Part shown: one piece after another, positions 33,783-43,260 of the stretch
How positions within the stretch are numbered: position 1 is the stretch's first letter
Layout of the letters: the number at the start of each line of letters is the position of its first letter
Origin: Chryseobacterium angstadtii
GTDB taxonomy: Bacteria > Bacteroidota > Bacteroidia > Flavobacteriales > Weeksellaceae
Length of the DNA stretch: 64,000 nt
Reading direction: 5' to 3'
Assembly (NCBI RefSeq): GCF_001045465.1
Contig: NZ_LFND01000005.1
Span: forward strand, 62,001 to 126,000
Translations under genes and position numbers: made by a program
The notes under the pieces: model-generated
What the model was told of the DNA's origin: nothing
The model's database searches: none
What the model saw: only the letters and a program-made list of their open reading frames with translations

Positions 33783-34187
33783 TTCTTTTAATTTATCGAA
33801 TACAATTTTATCTACCGGAAGAGGAAAAGGATTATCAGGTCTGTCGATGTCAATCCATTCCGTTTTTTCAATACATGGATCAAGGATCAGGAAATCTTCT
33901 TCGGTGGTAATGTTTACTATATAATATATGGTAAGGAGCTGCTCATTTTCTCTGAAACGGGAAACCAGAAAATCTTCCTGCGTATAAAAATGTTCCACAA
34001 CTTCTATTTTCACATTCAGTTCCTCATCAAATTCGCGGTGAAGACATTCAAGAAGTCCTTCACCGAATTCAAGACCTCCTCCCGGAAATTTCATTAAAGG
34101 TTCTCCCGCATATTCTTCAAATAGGGTCAGTACTTTTTTATCCTTTACTGCACACGCATATACTCTAATGTTGATCTTGTCAATCAT
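33771..34187 (-). CDS. Nudix hydrolase
   Basis: A 138-residue protein with the Nudix box GGGLEFGEGLLECLHREFDEELN (residues about 37-59; read as Gx5Ex7REUxEE). The N-terminus is strand INIRVYACAVKDKKVLTLFEE. Members hydrolyse nucleoside diphosphates linked to other groups; the substrate here cannot be told from sequence. Length is typical of the minimal domain. Confidence 0.93.
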   Translation of the reverse strand: MIDKINIRVYACAVKDKKVLTLFEEYAGEPLMKFPGGGLEFGEGLLECLHREFDEELNVKIEVVEHFYTQEDFLVSRFRENEQLLTIYYIVNITTEEDFLILDPCIEKTEWIDIDRPDNPFPLPVDKIVFDKLKEKFL

Positions 34188-34224
34188 ATATAATGTTTTG
34201 TATAGCTAAAGTAGGGAAATAAGT

Positions 34225-34479
<255 letters not shown>

Positions 34480-34493
34480 TTTTCCTCCCCAAA

Positions 34494-35168
34494 CTACATC
34501 TTCACTGCATTTATCATTTCCCGCTTGCCCGGAGGTCCCTGTTTCTTCTCTACCTTAAAATTAAGTTCCTGAAGGATTCTTCTTACACTGCCTTTAGAAG
34601 AATAGGTTGTTAACAATCCGTTAACGGACATTTTGTCCGAAACCATTTCAAATAGTGGTTTTTCCCAAAGATCAGGCTGTACCCTTGCCCCAAAACAGTC
34701 GTAGTAGACAAGGTTAATTTTTGGTAAGTCTATGTCTTTCAGGTCAAAAAAATCACATTCTATCTTTTTTAGGTTGAAACCATTAATGATTTCAGATGAT
34801 TTCCCCCATTCTGCCTGATGAATTTTTTGATAAATATTTTTGAATTCGGGGTTATCAAAATGCTCAAAGTAGGCAAGGTCATTAATTTCGGATTCATTTA
34901 TGGGGTATTTTTCCAGTGAAAAATAATTGATGACATGATTTTTGTCAGTTTTTAAATATTCATTAATTGTCACTAAAACATTCAAACCTGTTCCAAAACC
35001 GAGTTCTAAAATATTAATTTCGCAATCATTTAATTGATTTAATCCATTTTTTATAAACACATGTTCTGCTTCCTGGAGTGCTCCATGATGAGAATGATAG
35101 TTTTCATTTAAATCATTGATAAACAGTGTTTTACTTCCGTCGTTTGTGGTCTTAATTTCTCTTTTCAA
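34494..35168 (-). CDS. mnmD: tRNA 5-methylaminomethyl-2-thiouridine(34) methyltransferase
   Basis: A 224-residue SAM-dependent methyltransferase of the MnmD type: TTNDGSKTLFINDLNENYHSHHGALQEAEHVFI at the N-terminus (residues 7-39), the SAM motif ILELGFGTGLNVL (about 55-67) and KINLVYYDCFGARVQPDLWEKPLFE, then SVRRILQELNF. It methylates the amino group at position 34 in the anticodon of tRNAs for Lys, Glu, Gln. In E. coli this domain is fused to an oxidase (MnmC); the stand-alone form is common in Bacteroidota. It is divergent from ilvE across 85 bp. Confidence 0.92.
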   Translation of the reverse strand: MKREIKTTNDGSKTLFINDLNENYHSHHGALQEAEHVFIKNGLNQLNDCEINILELGFGTGLNVLVTINEYLKTDKNHVINYFSLEKYPINESEINDLAYFEHFDNPEFKNIYQKIHQAEWGKSSEIINGFNLKKIECDFFDLKDIDLPKINLVYYDCFGARVQPDLWEKPLFEMVSDKMSVNGLLTTYSSKGSVRRILQELNFKVEKKQGPPGKREMINAVKM

Positions 35169-35220
35169 GCTATTTTTTTGTCAAATTTACTCTAAAATTT
35201 TTATATTTAGAAAATTATGT

Positions 35221-35228
35221 TAAATTTG
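35221..35228 (+). promoter_or_regulatory. -7 box of ilvE
   Basis: TAAATTTG matches TAnnTTTG and lies 25 bp before the ilvE start. Confidence 0.45.
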
Positions 35229-35253
35229 TAGAACATCGTAAAAATTTTTAAAA

Positions 35254-36327
35254 ATGATAATTCAAAAAACTGAAAACTCCAGACTTTCGGACTTTGATCC
35301 GAACAATTTTTCATTTGGAAGTACTTTTATAGACCATATGGTGATATGTGAGTATGAGAATGGAAAATGGGGTGATGTTAAATTAGTTCCTTATGGTCCT
35401 ATACCTTTTACACCAGCCATGATGGGAGTAAACTACGGACAGGCTTGTTTTGAAGGTATGAAAGCTTATAAAGACAAAGACGGGCAGGTTTTCCTTTTCA
35501 GGCCTGAAAAGAATTTTGAACGTATCAATAAATCGGCAGCACGTTTGGCTATGCCTGAAGTGACTGAGGAAATGTTTTTGGACGGGTTGAAGGCATTGGT
35601 AGATATAGACAGAAACTGGATTCCTCAGGGAGAAGGAATGTCATTATATATCAGACCACTTATTTTTGCTACTGAAGAAGCTCTTAAAGCAAGAGTTGCC
35701 AATAAATATATGTTTGCCATTGTAGCAACACCAGCGAAAAGCTATTACTCGGAGCCGGTTTCTGTAAAAATTTCAGACCATTATTCCAGAGCAGCAAATG
35801 GTGGAGTAGGTTCTGCTAAGGCTGCAGGAAACTATGCCGCTTCTTTCTATCCTACACAATTAGCTATCGAAGAAGGATATGAGCAGATTATCTGGACAGA
35901 TGATGCTACTCACGAATATTTCGAAGAAAGTGGTACCATGAACGTATTTGTAAGAATTAACGATACCATCTATACACCACCAACTTCTGAGAAGATCCTT
36001 GACGGAGTAACGAGAGATAGCTTCATTCAGCTTGCCAAGAAAAGAGGAATTGAAGTTAAAATAGAGCCTGTAGCAGTGAAAACTGTTGTTGAAGCTCAGA
36101 AAAACGGAACATTGAAAGAAGTTTGGGGAGTAGGAACAGCTGTTGTCACTACCGTATTCCAGGCTTTAGGATATGAAGGAGTGAAATTGGCTCTTCCAAA
36201 ATTATCAGACGAAGAAAGCTATGCTGCTATTCTTAAAAAAGACCTTACTGACCTTCAGAACAACCTTAGCGAAGATCCATTCGGATGGAGAGTTGTGGTT
36301 GAAAAAGATGTTTTGGAAACTGTTTAA
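35254..36327 (+). CDS. ilvE: branched-chain amino acid aminotransferase
   Basis: A 357-residue fold-type IV PLP enzyme. Motifs: GQACFEGMKAYKDKDG, the Arg region LYIRPLIFATEE, the PLP lysine in GGVGSAKAAGNYAAS, EESGTMNVFV and EVWGVGTAVVTTVFQAL. It belongs to the long bacterial/eukaryotic BCAT type II group (about 350 residues). It makes Leu, Ile and Val from their 2-oxo acids, and works in reverse in their breakdown. It has its own promoter box and terminator. Confidence 0.95.
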   Translation: MIIQKTENSRLSDFDPNNFSFGSTFIDHMVICEYENGKWGDVKLVPYGPIPFTPAMMGVNYGQACFEGMKAYKDKDGQVFLFRPEKNFERINKSAARLAMPEVTEEMFLDGLKALVDIDRNWIPQGEGMSLYIRPLIFATEEALKARVANKYMFAIVATPAKSYYSEPVSVKISDHYSRAANGGVGSAKAAGNYAASFYPTQLAIEEGYEQIIWTDDATHEYFEESGTMNVFVRINDTIYTPPTSEKILDGVTRDSFIQLAKKRGIEVKIEPVAVKTVVEAQKNGTLKEVWGVGTAVVTTVFQALGYEGVKLALPKLSDEESYAAILKKDLTDLQNNLSEDPFGWRVVVEKDVLETV

Positions 36328-36355
36328 TTAAGCATTATTTAGCTCAATAAATAAG

Positions 36356-36387
36356 ACCGGCAGAATAAATTTCTGTCGGTTTTTTTA
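36356..36387 (+). terminator. ilvE terminator
   Basis: ACCGGCAGAA (36356-36365) pairs with TTCTGTCGGT (36371-36380), with one G-U pair, followed by a run of seven T. Confidence 0.85.
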
Positions 36388-36432
36388 TTTTCTCGCTAAA
36401 TATTGGTAATTTTTCAGAAAATTTAAAATACT

Positions 36433-37710
36433 ATGCAATTTGTGAAGTTCAGATTATCGTTGAGTATGCTTTCTTTAATGAGTGTTCTAGCTGTTTCGTC
36501 ATGCAGCGAGGATGATGCAGAGCTGGCGGTAAATGATTCGGCGGTAATCACAGTAGAAAATATTATTGAAAGTAAATCCCTGGTAGAATCCGGAACTTTC
36601 CAGAATGCGGGGTCTTCCCCTGTTCTTAATCCGGGGGAATCGGCTTCCTTTAGCTTTTATGCGGGAAAAGGGCAGGCGATTAGTTTTGTAGCGATGTACG
36701 GAAATAGTAATGATCTTTTTTTTGCTCCCGCCAATCCTGGGATAAAACTATATCAGGACAATGGGAATCCGGTAACCGGAGACGTTTCTTCACAGATGAA
36801 ACTTTGGGATAACGGAACACGTGTCAATGAGGCTACAGGTCCTACGGTAACTCATCCTGGTGTAGCAGAAACAATTGTTAAAAATATTGCAGAAATTGCA
36901 TTGGCAGTTCCTGCTTCACAGCTGTTGAAAGCAGAGCTTACCCATGAAGGCGGAACTAAATTTACATTAAAGCTAACCAATACTTCAGGCGGAACAGCCA
37001 ATGAAACACCAATAAGCGCAGGAGTATGGGCCATATCTCATATTTCAGGAACAACACTTTCTAAGGAAGATCCTATTTTTTCACCGGGAAAACTGTCTGC
37101 CAACGGATTGACCGATCTTGCCGAAACCGGTAAAACAACGGCGATGACTCAGTATCTTACCGGAATTACAGGCCCTAATTCTCCTTTTTCACCTGTTTTG
37201 GTTGTTGTATACAGCGGAAATGACAATCCTATCTTTAAAACAGGAGAAAACGATCGGGGACAAGGCTTAAAAGAACTTTCCCAGCAAGGGAATGCAGATG
37301 TTCTGGCCGCTTTCCTTAAAACCAAATCCGGAGTAAAGGAAGTTTTTGTACTTAAAGACCCAGCTACCACTATTTTACAGCCCAGAATCAACGGGAACAA
37401 TGGTGGCAAGGCTTCACAGACTATTTCTGCCCGTAAAGGAGACCGTATTGCTCTGGCAACGATGTACGGACAGTCCAATGACTGGTTTGTTGCTGCTACC
37501 AATAATGGGGTAGACGGTTCGACAAGAGGCGATATCTCTTCCATTATGGGTATTTTTGATAGCGGAACTCTGGAAAGCTCTTTTCCCGGTGCACATATCG
37601 GATCCCAGCCGGCGCAGGTTGAAAATCAACCGGTACAGCAGCTGGCTAATCCTAATCCGTTTAATACGCTTCCTTCCGTGCAGCAGATGATTAAAGTGAC
37701 AATTCAGTAA
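36433..37710 (+). CDS. spondin-domain lipoprotein (two repeats)
   Basis: A 425-residue protein with a lipobox signal peptide (VLAVSSC followed by SEDD). Two spondin-N type units are visible: SFSFYAGKGQAISFVAMYGNS (about 75-95) and, much later, ISARKGDRIALATMYGQSND (about 330-350); between them ISAGVWAISHISG. Spondin-N domains are adhesion-type beta-sandwiches first known from animal extracellular matrix; the bacterial role is unclear. It should be a surface or periplasmic lipoprotein. Base use matches the neighbours. Confidence 0.87.
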   Translation: MQFVKFRLSLSMLSLMSVLAVSSCSEDDAELAVNDSAVITVENIIESKSLVESGTFQNAGSSPVLNPGESASFSFYAGKGQAISFVAMYGNSNDLFFAPANPGIKLYQDNGNPVTGDVSSQMKLWDNGTRVNEATGPTVTHPGVAETIVKNIAEIALAVPASQLLKAELTHEGGTKFTLKLTNTSGGTANETPISAGVWAISHISGTTLSKEDPIFSPGKLSANGLTDLAETGKTTAMTQYLTGITGPNSPFSPVLVVVYSGNDNPIFKTGENDRGQGLKELSQQGNADVLAAFLKTKSGVKEVFVLKDPATTILQPRINGNNGGKASQTISARKGDRIALATMYGQSNDWFVAATNNGVDGSTRGDISSIMGIFDSGTLESSFPGAHIGSQPAQVENQPVQQLANPNPFNTLPSVQQMIKVTIQ

Positions 37711-37733
37711 TATTTCAAGATTTAAAATAGATG

Positions 37734-37761
37734 ATCACCTCTTTTTTGGGGTGATTTTTTG
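37734..37761 (+). terminator. terminator of the spondin gene
   Basis: ATCACC (37734-37739) pairs with GGTGAT (37750-37755), followed by six T. Confidence 0.7.
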
Positions 37762-37780
37762 TTTAAATAAATGTTTTTTT

Positions 37781-37935
37781 TAACCACAAAAGACACAAAA
37801 TTTTTTTGAATATTTAGTTTAAAGATGGAAATATATGATGTTATTAAAACTCATATAAGTATTTTAAAAATCTTAGATTTTTATATTCGGGATGCTAAAA
37901 TCTGCTGAATCTGTGAAATCTGCGCGAGATAATTT
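37781..37935 (+). repeat. dispersed intergenic repeat, copy A
   Basis: Begins TAACCACAAAAGACACAAAA, has AAGTATTTTAAAAATCT in the middle and ends AATCTGTGAAATCTGCGCGA. The same blocks, in the same order but reversed orientation, occur at 43261-43420. It is non-coding. Confidence 0.75.
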
Positions 37936-38168
37936 GTAAACATTAAGATGAATGAAGATAATAAGTGAAGTTAAGATAAAATCCAATAGATTTTTTAAGC
38001 TGCACGGCAATACTTAAAGCGAAGCTTACCTTAATTATTCTTCAATACTTAAAAAATCTTAATGTTTAAAAAATACTCACTTAGATCAAGCAAATTGGGC
38101 AGATTTTTTATAAAATTTAAATAAGTTTAAGCATTTCAAAAAGCTTCTGTGTCTTCTGTAATTAAATT
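37936..38168. repeat. inverted-repeat core and partial opposed copy of the dispersed repeat
   Basis: AAACATTAAGAT (about 37938) faces ATCTTAATGTTT (about 38055), with GAAGATAAT against ATTATTCTTC inside. The right part (to about 38168) contains GGGCAGATTTTTT and CTTCTGTGTCTTCTGTAATT, which look like a diverged, opposed copy of the repeat at 37781. The gap from 37711 to 38303 has no gene. Confidence 0.5.
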
Positions 38169-38303
38169 TTTTTAATCCTTGAATTTTTCAATCTTTTAAT
38201 CATCTCAAACCTCCTTCATTACAAGTACTTTATCACGATCTGCTAAATTTTTTAAAACCGATTGAACAATATTTCCCCGAAATGCGTATTTTCGCAAAAG
38301 TTT

Positions 38304-38816
38304 ATGAAAAAGTTACTCTTCATATCGGCAGTAAGTCTGTTAAGCTGCAACCGGAACACCCCCACGGCACATCCTCCTGTAGGGGGAATTCTGAGCCAGA
38401 AAGATCTGGATATTTCGAAGGAAAGGATGAGAAATCTGAATACGATTGAAAGAGGCCAGATTCAGGATTGGATCGCGGGGCAGTCTGTAAAGTATTATCC
38501 TACACAGCTTAATTACTGGGTAACTGTTGAAGGCTTTGATCAAAGAACAAGAAGAGCGGATGATACACCGATTTCTTATTCTTATGATCTGTATGATTTT
38601 GATGAAACTAAGATCTACGACAAACCTTTTGAAAGAAGAGATGCCAGATTCGGGCATTTTGATGAACTGAAAGCGGTAGAAAATGCTTTGCGTTTTATGC
38701 ATGATGGAGAGGAAGTAACGCTTTTGGTGCCTTCTTCACTGGCCTACGGAACCTTTGGAGACGAAAAGAATATAGACAACGATATCCCATTAATCATAAA
38801 ATTAAAAGCTCTATAA
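38304..38816 (+). CDS. gldI: gliding-motility-associated peptidyl-prolyl isomerase GldI-like lipoprotein
   Basis: About 170 residues from the Met at 38304, with a lipobox signal (AVSLLSC followed by NRN). The C-terminal half is FKBP-like: FDETKIYDKPFERRDARFGHF, LRFMHDGEEVTLLVPSSLAYG and DIPLIIKLKAL. In Flavobacterium johnsoniae GldI is needed for gliding and type IX secretion; in Chryseobacterium, which usually does not glide, it may assist T9SS folding. The next gene, a second PPIase, starts 3 bp after the stop, so the two are coupled. Confidence 0.85.
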   Translation: MKKLLFISAVSLLSCNRNTPTAHPPVGGILSQKDLDISKERMRNLNTIERGQIQDWIAGQSVKYYPTQLNYWVTVEGFDQRTRRADDTPISYSYDLYDFDETKIYDKPFERRDARFGHFDELKAVENALRFMHDGEEVTLLVPSSLAYGTFGDEKNIDNDIPLIIKLKAL

Positions 38817-38819
38817 ATA

Positions 38820-39938
38820 ATGAAATTGTTTAACAAGAATATAATTCTGGCAGCGGCAAGTATTTCGCTGATGAGTTGTACCCCAATCTATAAAAAAATG
38901 AACGTAGACAAAGAAACTTACGAAGGTCTTAATGACGGACTTTATGCAAATCTTCAGACTTCTAAAGGAAACCTGATCGTGCAGTTCGAAGACAAAAAAG
39001 CACCGGTAACTGTAGCCAACTTTATTGGTCTTGCAGAAGGGAAAATAGATAACAAAGCTAAGGCGAAAGGAGTTCCTTATTATGACGGAACTATTTTCCA
39101 CAGAGTAATCAAAGATTTCATGATCCAGGGAGGTGATCCTCAGGGAACAGGAGCAGGAGATCCGGGATATAAATTCGAGGACGAGAAAAACGACCTTAAA
39201 CATACAGGAAAAGGAATCCTTTCTATGGCGAATTCAGGACCTAACACCAACGGTTCTCAGTTCTTCATCACTGAAGTAGCTACTCCCTGGCTGGACGGAA
39301 GACACACGATCTTTGGAAAAGTAGTAAAAGGAAACGATGTAATCGATGCAATTGCAAACGTTGAAAAAGGAGCTCAGGACAAGCCTAAAACAGATGTTGT
39401 TTTAGAAAAAGTGTCTGTTTTTGGGAAAGGTGATGCTTACAAAAACTACGATGCTGCAAAAACTTTCACAGAAGGTAAAGCTAAAATCGCAGAAAATAAC
39501 AAAGCTTATATCGCTAAAGAAGAAGCCGAAAGAAAGAAAAAAGAGGAAGAATTCAAAGCTAACCAGGAAAAAATGGTGGAAAACCTTAAAGCTGGAATGC
39601 AGAAAACTGAATCAGGATTATACTACAAAATCACAAAAACAGTTGATGGTGCAAAAGCTCCTAAATCTGGTGACAATGTATCTGTACACTATGCAGGTAA
39701 ATTAATCGACGGTACAGAATTCGATTCTTCATTCAAAAGAAACGAGCCAATTGAAATTCCAATTGGAATGGGAAGAGTAATCAAAGGATGGGATGAAGGT
39801 ATCCTATTGCTTAAAGAAGGCGAAACTGCTACTTTATTAATCCCACCAGCAATGGCTTATGGGGAAAGAGGAGCAGGAGGAGTTATTCCACCAAACGCTT
39901 GGTTAGTTTTCGATGTTGAGCTTGTGAAAGTACAGTAA
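38820..39938 (+). CDS. dual-family peptidyl-prolyl isomerase (cyclophilin-FKBP fusion) lipoprotein
   Basis: A 372-residue protein. The signal peptide ends at LMSC (lipoprotein). Residues about 40-200 are a cyclophilin (GTIFHRVIKDFMIQGGDPQGTG, GSQFFITEVATPWLDGRHTIFGKV). A charged, Lys/Glu-rich coiled coil (about 205-250) leads to a C-terminal FKBP domain (GDNVSVHYAGKLIDGTEFDSS, IKGWDEGILLLKEGE, MAYGERGAGGVIPPN). This CFBP arrangement is known in flavobacteria. Both domains catalyse cis-trans isomerisation of prolyl bonds, here likely for exported proteins. It is coupled to gldI. Confidence 0.93.
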   Translation: MKLFNKNIILAAASISLMSCTPIYKKMNVDKETYEGLNDGLYANLQTSKGNLIVQFEDKKAPVTVANFIGLAEGKIDNKAKAKGVPYYDGTIFHRVIKDFMIQGGDPQGTGAGDPGYKFEDEKNDLKHTGKGILSMANSGPNTNGSQFFITEVATPWLDGRHTIFGKVVKGNDVIDAIANVEKGAQDKPKTDVVLEKVSVFGKGDAYKNYDAAKTFTEGKAKIAENNKAYIAKEEAERKKKEEEFKANQEKMVENLKAGMQKTESGLYYKITKTVDGAKAPKSGDNVSVHYAGKLIDGTEFDSSFKRNEPIEIPIGMGRVIKGWDEGILLLKEGETATLLIPPAMAYGERGAGGVIPPNAWLVFDVELVKVQ

Positions 39939-39957
39939 TTGAAAATTTAAGATATTG

Positions 39958-39988
39958 AAAGCCGTCCGTGAGGACGGCTTTTTTTTGT
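39958..39988 (+). terminator. terminator of the gldI-PPIase operon
   Basis: AAAGCCGTCC (39958-39967), loop GTGA, GGACGGCTTT (39972-39981), followed by a long T-run. Confidence 0.92.
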
Positions 39989-40078
39989 TTTTATACGTAA
40001 ATCTTTGAAAATAAGGGTGAAGTACGGATTCCCGTAAGGATGTAATATGCTACATTCAATAGATTTGAAAATGTACAC

Positions 40079-40086
40079 TAATTTTG
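40079..40086 (+). promoter_or_regulatory. possible -7 box of the DUF6119 gene
   Basis: TAATTTTG fits TAnnTTTG, about 60 bp before the start codon; no TTG at correct spacing. Confidence 0.35.
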
Positions 40087-40147
40087 AATATTATAGGTGT
40101 AAAAGAATAAAATAATCTATGAATATGATAATTTAAAAGTAAAATCT

Positions 40148-41938
40148 ATGAGTGAAAAGATTCAAAATAATATTTATCTATTAAGAGATAAAATTATGGT
40201 CCATACTAAAACAGGGGGAGCTCAAATAAAACTAATTGATTTTAGATATCTGAAATTATTTTTAAAAAATAAAGGATATGATGAACAAAAAATAAAACAA
40301 AACTTAGATAAAACATACGAAGTAAAATTATTTTACAAAAGAGCCGAGAATAAAATAAAGTGGAAGGATTTCATTAGATCAATATCTTTGGAGGAAGAAA
40401 AAATTTTAGAACTTGAAAAATCTGTTTCAGAAAGCTATATCCTTTTTTTAAAAAATAATAAAACGGGGAAAATATATTCATCAACTGGTGGTTATGCACA
40501 TTTGACAGTTCAAGAAATTGCCACAACAGATTTTGGAATCCAAATTCTGTCAAGAATTATTAAATTGGATGACAAGGCTTTACGAGCAACAAAAGAACGT
40601 AATTTGACTGGAGGAGTGCAAGGGGAAGTTAAAATTTTCAGAAAAGATTACAATTTATACGAAAATGAAGATTATTCTAAAATCTATAATGAACTAGATG
40701 CTTTGATAGATAAAAAAACTCTTGTTGAAAAATTTGGATTTAAACATACTGATGTTAAAACTAATAGTATTTGTGTTGTGAAAAATTCTTTTTTATTAAA
40801 AAAATCCATATCATTTAAGGAACTTTTGAATATAATTGAGAAATGTGAAAAATTGTTTGAAGATGAATCTAATACCATAGAAATAAATAGCATAGAGAAA
40901 ATAACCAGAACGGATAAGGTGCTACTTGATACTTTATTTGATGAAATATTAAGAAATGTATATAGTAATTATCTTAATAGGAACAATTTTTTTAGTGTTG
41001 AAATTAGTAATAAAGAATTTGAGAGATATTTTTATGCTTCCTATAGTCTATTGTATTTTAAATTGGGAAAAGTCAGCATAGAAAAAGAGACAGATGGAAT
41101 TATTCGAGAAATCCAGTCAGTATTTGAAATTTTAGATGAGAAATTAGAAGAACCATTAGAATATAATGAGTTCAAAAAAGTAATGCTAAGCTCATATATT
41201 GAGACTTTTGATGAAAATGGAAATACACTAACACTAGATAAACTTATCGATCATTTTTGTACTGAAATTACTTATGAGGGAAGTTCTTATTTTTTCATTG
41301 AGAAAGATTGGTACATTGTTAAAAAGTCCTTTGTTGAAAATGTTAATAATCAGGTTAAAATCTTCTTAAGCGAAAACAAATATCAGAGTTTACAATTAAA
41401 CAAGTGGTCTTCTGGAAACGAGAATGATTTCAATGCAAGTCACTTAGGTTATAAAAACACTTATGTTTTTGATAAAATTACACCACTGAATATTGAAGCA
41501 TGTGATTTAATGAAAATTGACGAAATTAATAATGTAGTCTATTTTTATCATGTTAAAAAAGGCTTCGATAACTCCATGAGAGACCTTTGCAATCAGGTTT
41601 TGATTTCAGCTAAAAAGATAGAAGAAGATTCAAGATTAGGATATGCCTACCTACGAAAATTATATAAAAAATCATCTAATTATAAAGGAAAAGATGATTA
41701 TTATCAAAAAGTTAAAAAGCAATTTAGTACAACTAATGAAGAACAATTTATAAATTTATTTAAAAATAAAAAAATTGTTTTTGTTTTGTCTGTTTTAGAT
41801 ACAGCTAAGAAAAAAAGAAGCTTGTATAGCAATATTGAAAAGTTTGATTCAAATATTGCAAAATTTACTTTAATAGATTTATCGAGACAAATGCGTGCGA
41901 TAGGTGTAGATTTTCAAGTCTTACAATTGGAAAGATAA
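40148..41938 (+). CDS. DUF6119/TIGR04141 sporadically distributed protein (candidate nuclease)
   Basis: A 596-residue protein of the sporadically distributed TIGR04141 family, by overall resemblance. The N-terminal half (TGGVQGEVKIFRKDY...) has no recognisable catalytic motif. Near residues 455-495 it reads IEACDLMKIDEINNVVYFYHVKKGF then SMRDLCNQVLISAKKI: an Asp, a strand and a HVK triad-like element, the pattern of PD-(D/E)xK-type nucleases. It is far richer in A/T and Lys/Asn codons than its neighbours and stands alone between two terminator-flanked genes, signs of transfer. A role in phage or plasmid defence is inference. Confidence 0.78.
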   Translation: MSEKIQNNIYLLRDKIMVHTKTGGAQIKLIDFRYLKLFLKNKGYDEQKIKQNLDKTYEVKLFYKRAENKIKWKDFIRSISLEEEKILELEKSVSESYILFLKNNKTGKIYSSTGGYAHLTVQEIATTDFGIQILSRIIKLDDKALRATKERNLTGGVQGEVKIFRKDYNLYENEDYSKIYNELDALIDKKTLVEKFGFKHTDVKTNSICVVKNSFLLKKSISFKELLNIIEKCEKLFEDESNTIEINSIEKITRTDKVLLDTLFDEILRNVYSNYLNRNNFFSVEISNKEFERYFYASYSLLYFKLGKVSIEKETDGIIREIQSVFEILDEKLEEPLEYNEFKKVMLSSYIETFDENGNTLTLDKLIDHFCTEITYEGSSYFFIEKDWYIVKKSFVENVNNQVKIFLSENKYQSLQLNKWSSGNENDFNASHLGYKNTYVFDKITPLNIEACDLMKIDEINNVVYFYHVKKGFDNSMRDLCNQVLISAKKIEEDSRLGYAYLRKLYKKSSNYKGKDDYYQKVKKQFSTTNEEQFINLFKNKKIVFVLSVLDTAKKKRSLYSNIEKFDSNIAKFTLIDLSRQMRAIGVDFQVLQLER

Positions 41939-42011
41939 AAGTTTACATATATTGACTTATTTTACATTCTAAAAATCCATAAAAAGCTTTACTTTCGTGT
42001 AAAGTAATTTC

Positions 42012-43178
42012 ATGAAAAAAATCCTCTACACCCTCCTCATTTTCTCCACAACCACCATTTCGGCCCAGGGCAAGAAATTCTTCAAAGGCGGGGAAGTAAA
42101 GTTGCAGAATCCGGTAGAAAAGATTAATCTGAAATTCGCCAATGATCTGCCCTTTGTAAAGGTAAGTATCAACGGGAAATTATATAATTTTCTGTTTGAT
42201 ACCGGAGCGCCTACCGTGATTTCTACAGCGGTTTATACTGAACTGGGACTGGAGAAAAAATACAAAAGCAAAGTAAAGGATTCACAGAAAAATAAACAGG
42301 AGCAGGTTTTTACCGTTCTTCCTGAAATGACTGTTGATAAAGCCGTTTTTAAAGATGTAGCAGCTATTGTTATGGATTTCAGTATCTCTGAACTGAGCTG
42401 TTTTAAAATAGATGGTATTCTGGGAGCCAATCAAATGGCTAAACTGTTTTGGAAAGTCAATTATGCAGAAAATTCATTGGAAGCTTCTACGGATCTGGCG
42501 CAGTTTAATCCTTCAGATTATGATATTGTGATTCCTTTTAGTCCCAGACCCCAGAAAACACCGATTGTAGAGGTTGATATTCAGGGGAAGAAAATGGATC
42601 TCACTTTTGATACCGGGTTTTCGGGAAGGCTAAAGATTGTAGATAAGGCATATGACGCCCAAAAAGTACTAAAGAGTGTTGATGTCTATGGGACGAGCTC
42701 TGTCGGTGCTTATGGAGCCGGAAAGCCTGCACCGGGCCATATTTTCAAGACAGCAGAGCTTTCATTGGGCAATCAACGTTTTTTCAATGAAATAGTAGCA
42801 ACCGGAAATGCCGGCCTGATTGGAAATGATTTCTTTAAAAACTTTATTTTCATCCTCGATTGGTCCGGAAATAAGATTTACATGAAGCAAATTAAAAACG
42901 AGCCTGCAAAATTGGAATCTTTCGGTTTCGGATATCGTTTTATAGATGCAAAACCGACAGTTGCCTTCGTGTTTCAGGAAGAAAATTTTCCCCTTAAAGT
43001 AGGTGATTCTATCATCAGCATCAACAATGTCAATCTTGAAAATCTGGATAAAGACGGGGCCTGTCATTATTTTCTCAACAGAGTAGAAAGCGGACAGAAT
43101 ACAATCAATATAAAGATCAGAAGAGAGGGAAAAGAGATGGAAGTGAGATTGGAGAAGAAGGATTTTTTGAAAGTATAA
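42012..43178 (+). CDS. exported aspartic protease (two retropepsin-like motifs) with PDZ domain
   Basis: A 388-residue protein with signal peptide MKKILYTLLIFSTTTISAQ. Two DTG motifs are visible, NFLFDTGAPTVIS (D63) and DLTFDTGFSGRLKI (D200), each followed by a hydrophobic strand with GILGA or GLIGND further on. So one chain holds both halves of an aspartic-protease dimer. The C-terminal 80 residues form a PDZ-like domain (FPLKVGDSIISINNVNLENLDKDG). It should act in the periplasm on peptides or misfolded proteins. Substrate unknown. Confidence 0.88.
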   Translation: MKKILYTLLIFSTTTISAQGKKFFKGGEVKLQNPVEKINLKFANDLPFVKVSINGKLYNFLFDTGAPTVISTAVYTELGLEKKYKSKVKDSQKNKQEQVFTVLPEMTVDKAVFKDVAAIVMDFSISELSCFKIDGILGANQMAKLFWKVNYAENSLEASTDLAQFNPSDYDIVIPFSPRPQKTPIVEVDIQGKKMDLTFDTGFSGRLKIVDKAYDAQKVLKSVDVYGTSSVGAYGAGKPAPGHIFKTAELSLGNQRFFNEIVATGNAGLIGNDFFKNFIFILDWSGNKIYMKQIKNEPAKLESFGFGYRFIDAKPTVAFVFQEENFPLKVGDSIISINNVNLENLDKDGACHYFLNRVESGQNTINIKIRREGKEMEVRLEKKDFLKV

Positions 43179-43260
43179 GCTGGTGTTTGAGAGTTTGAGA
43201 GTGGGAGAGTTTTAGGTGTTGCGGGCGTGAGATGTGAGAGAATAAACTTTTAGGGTAAAA

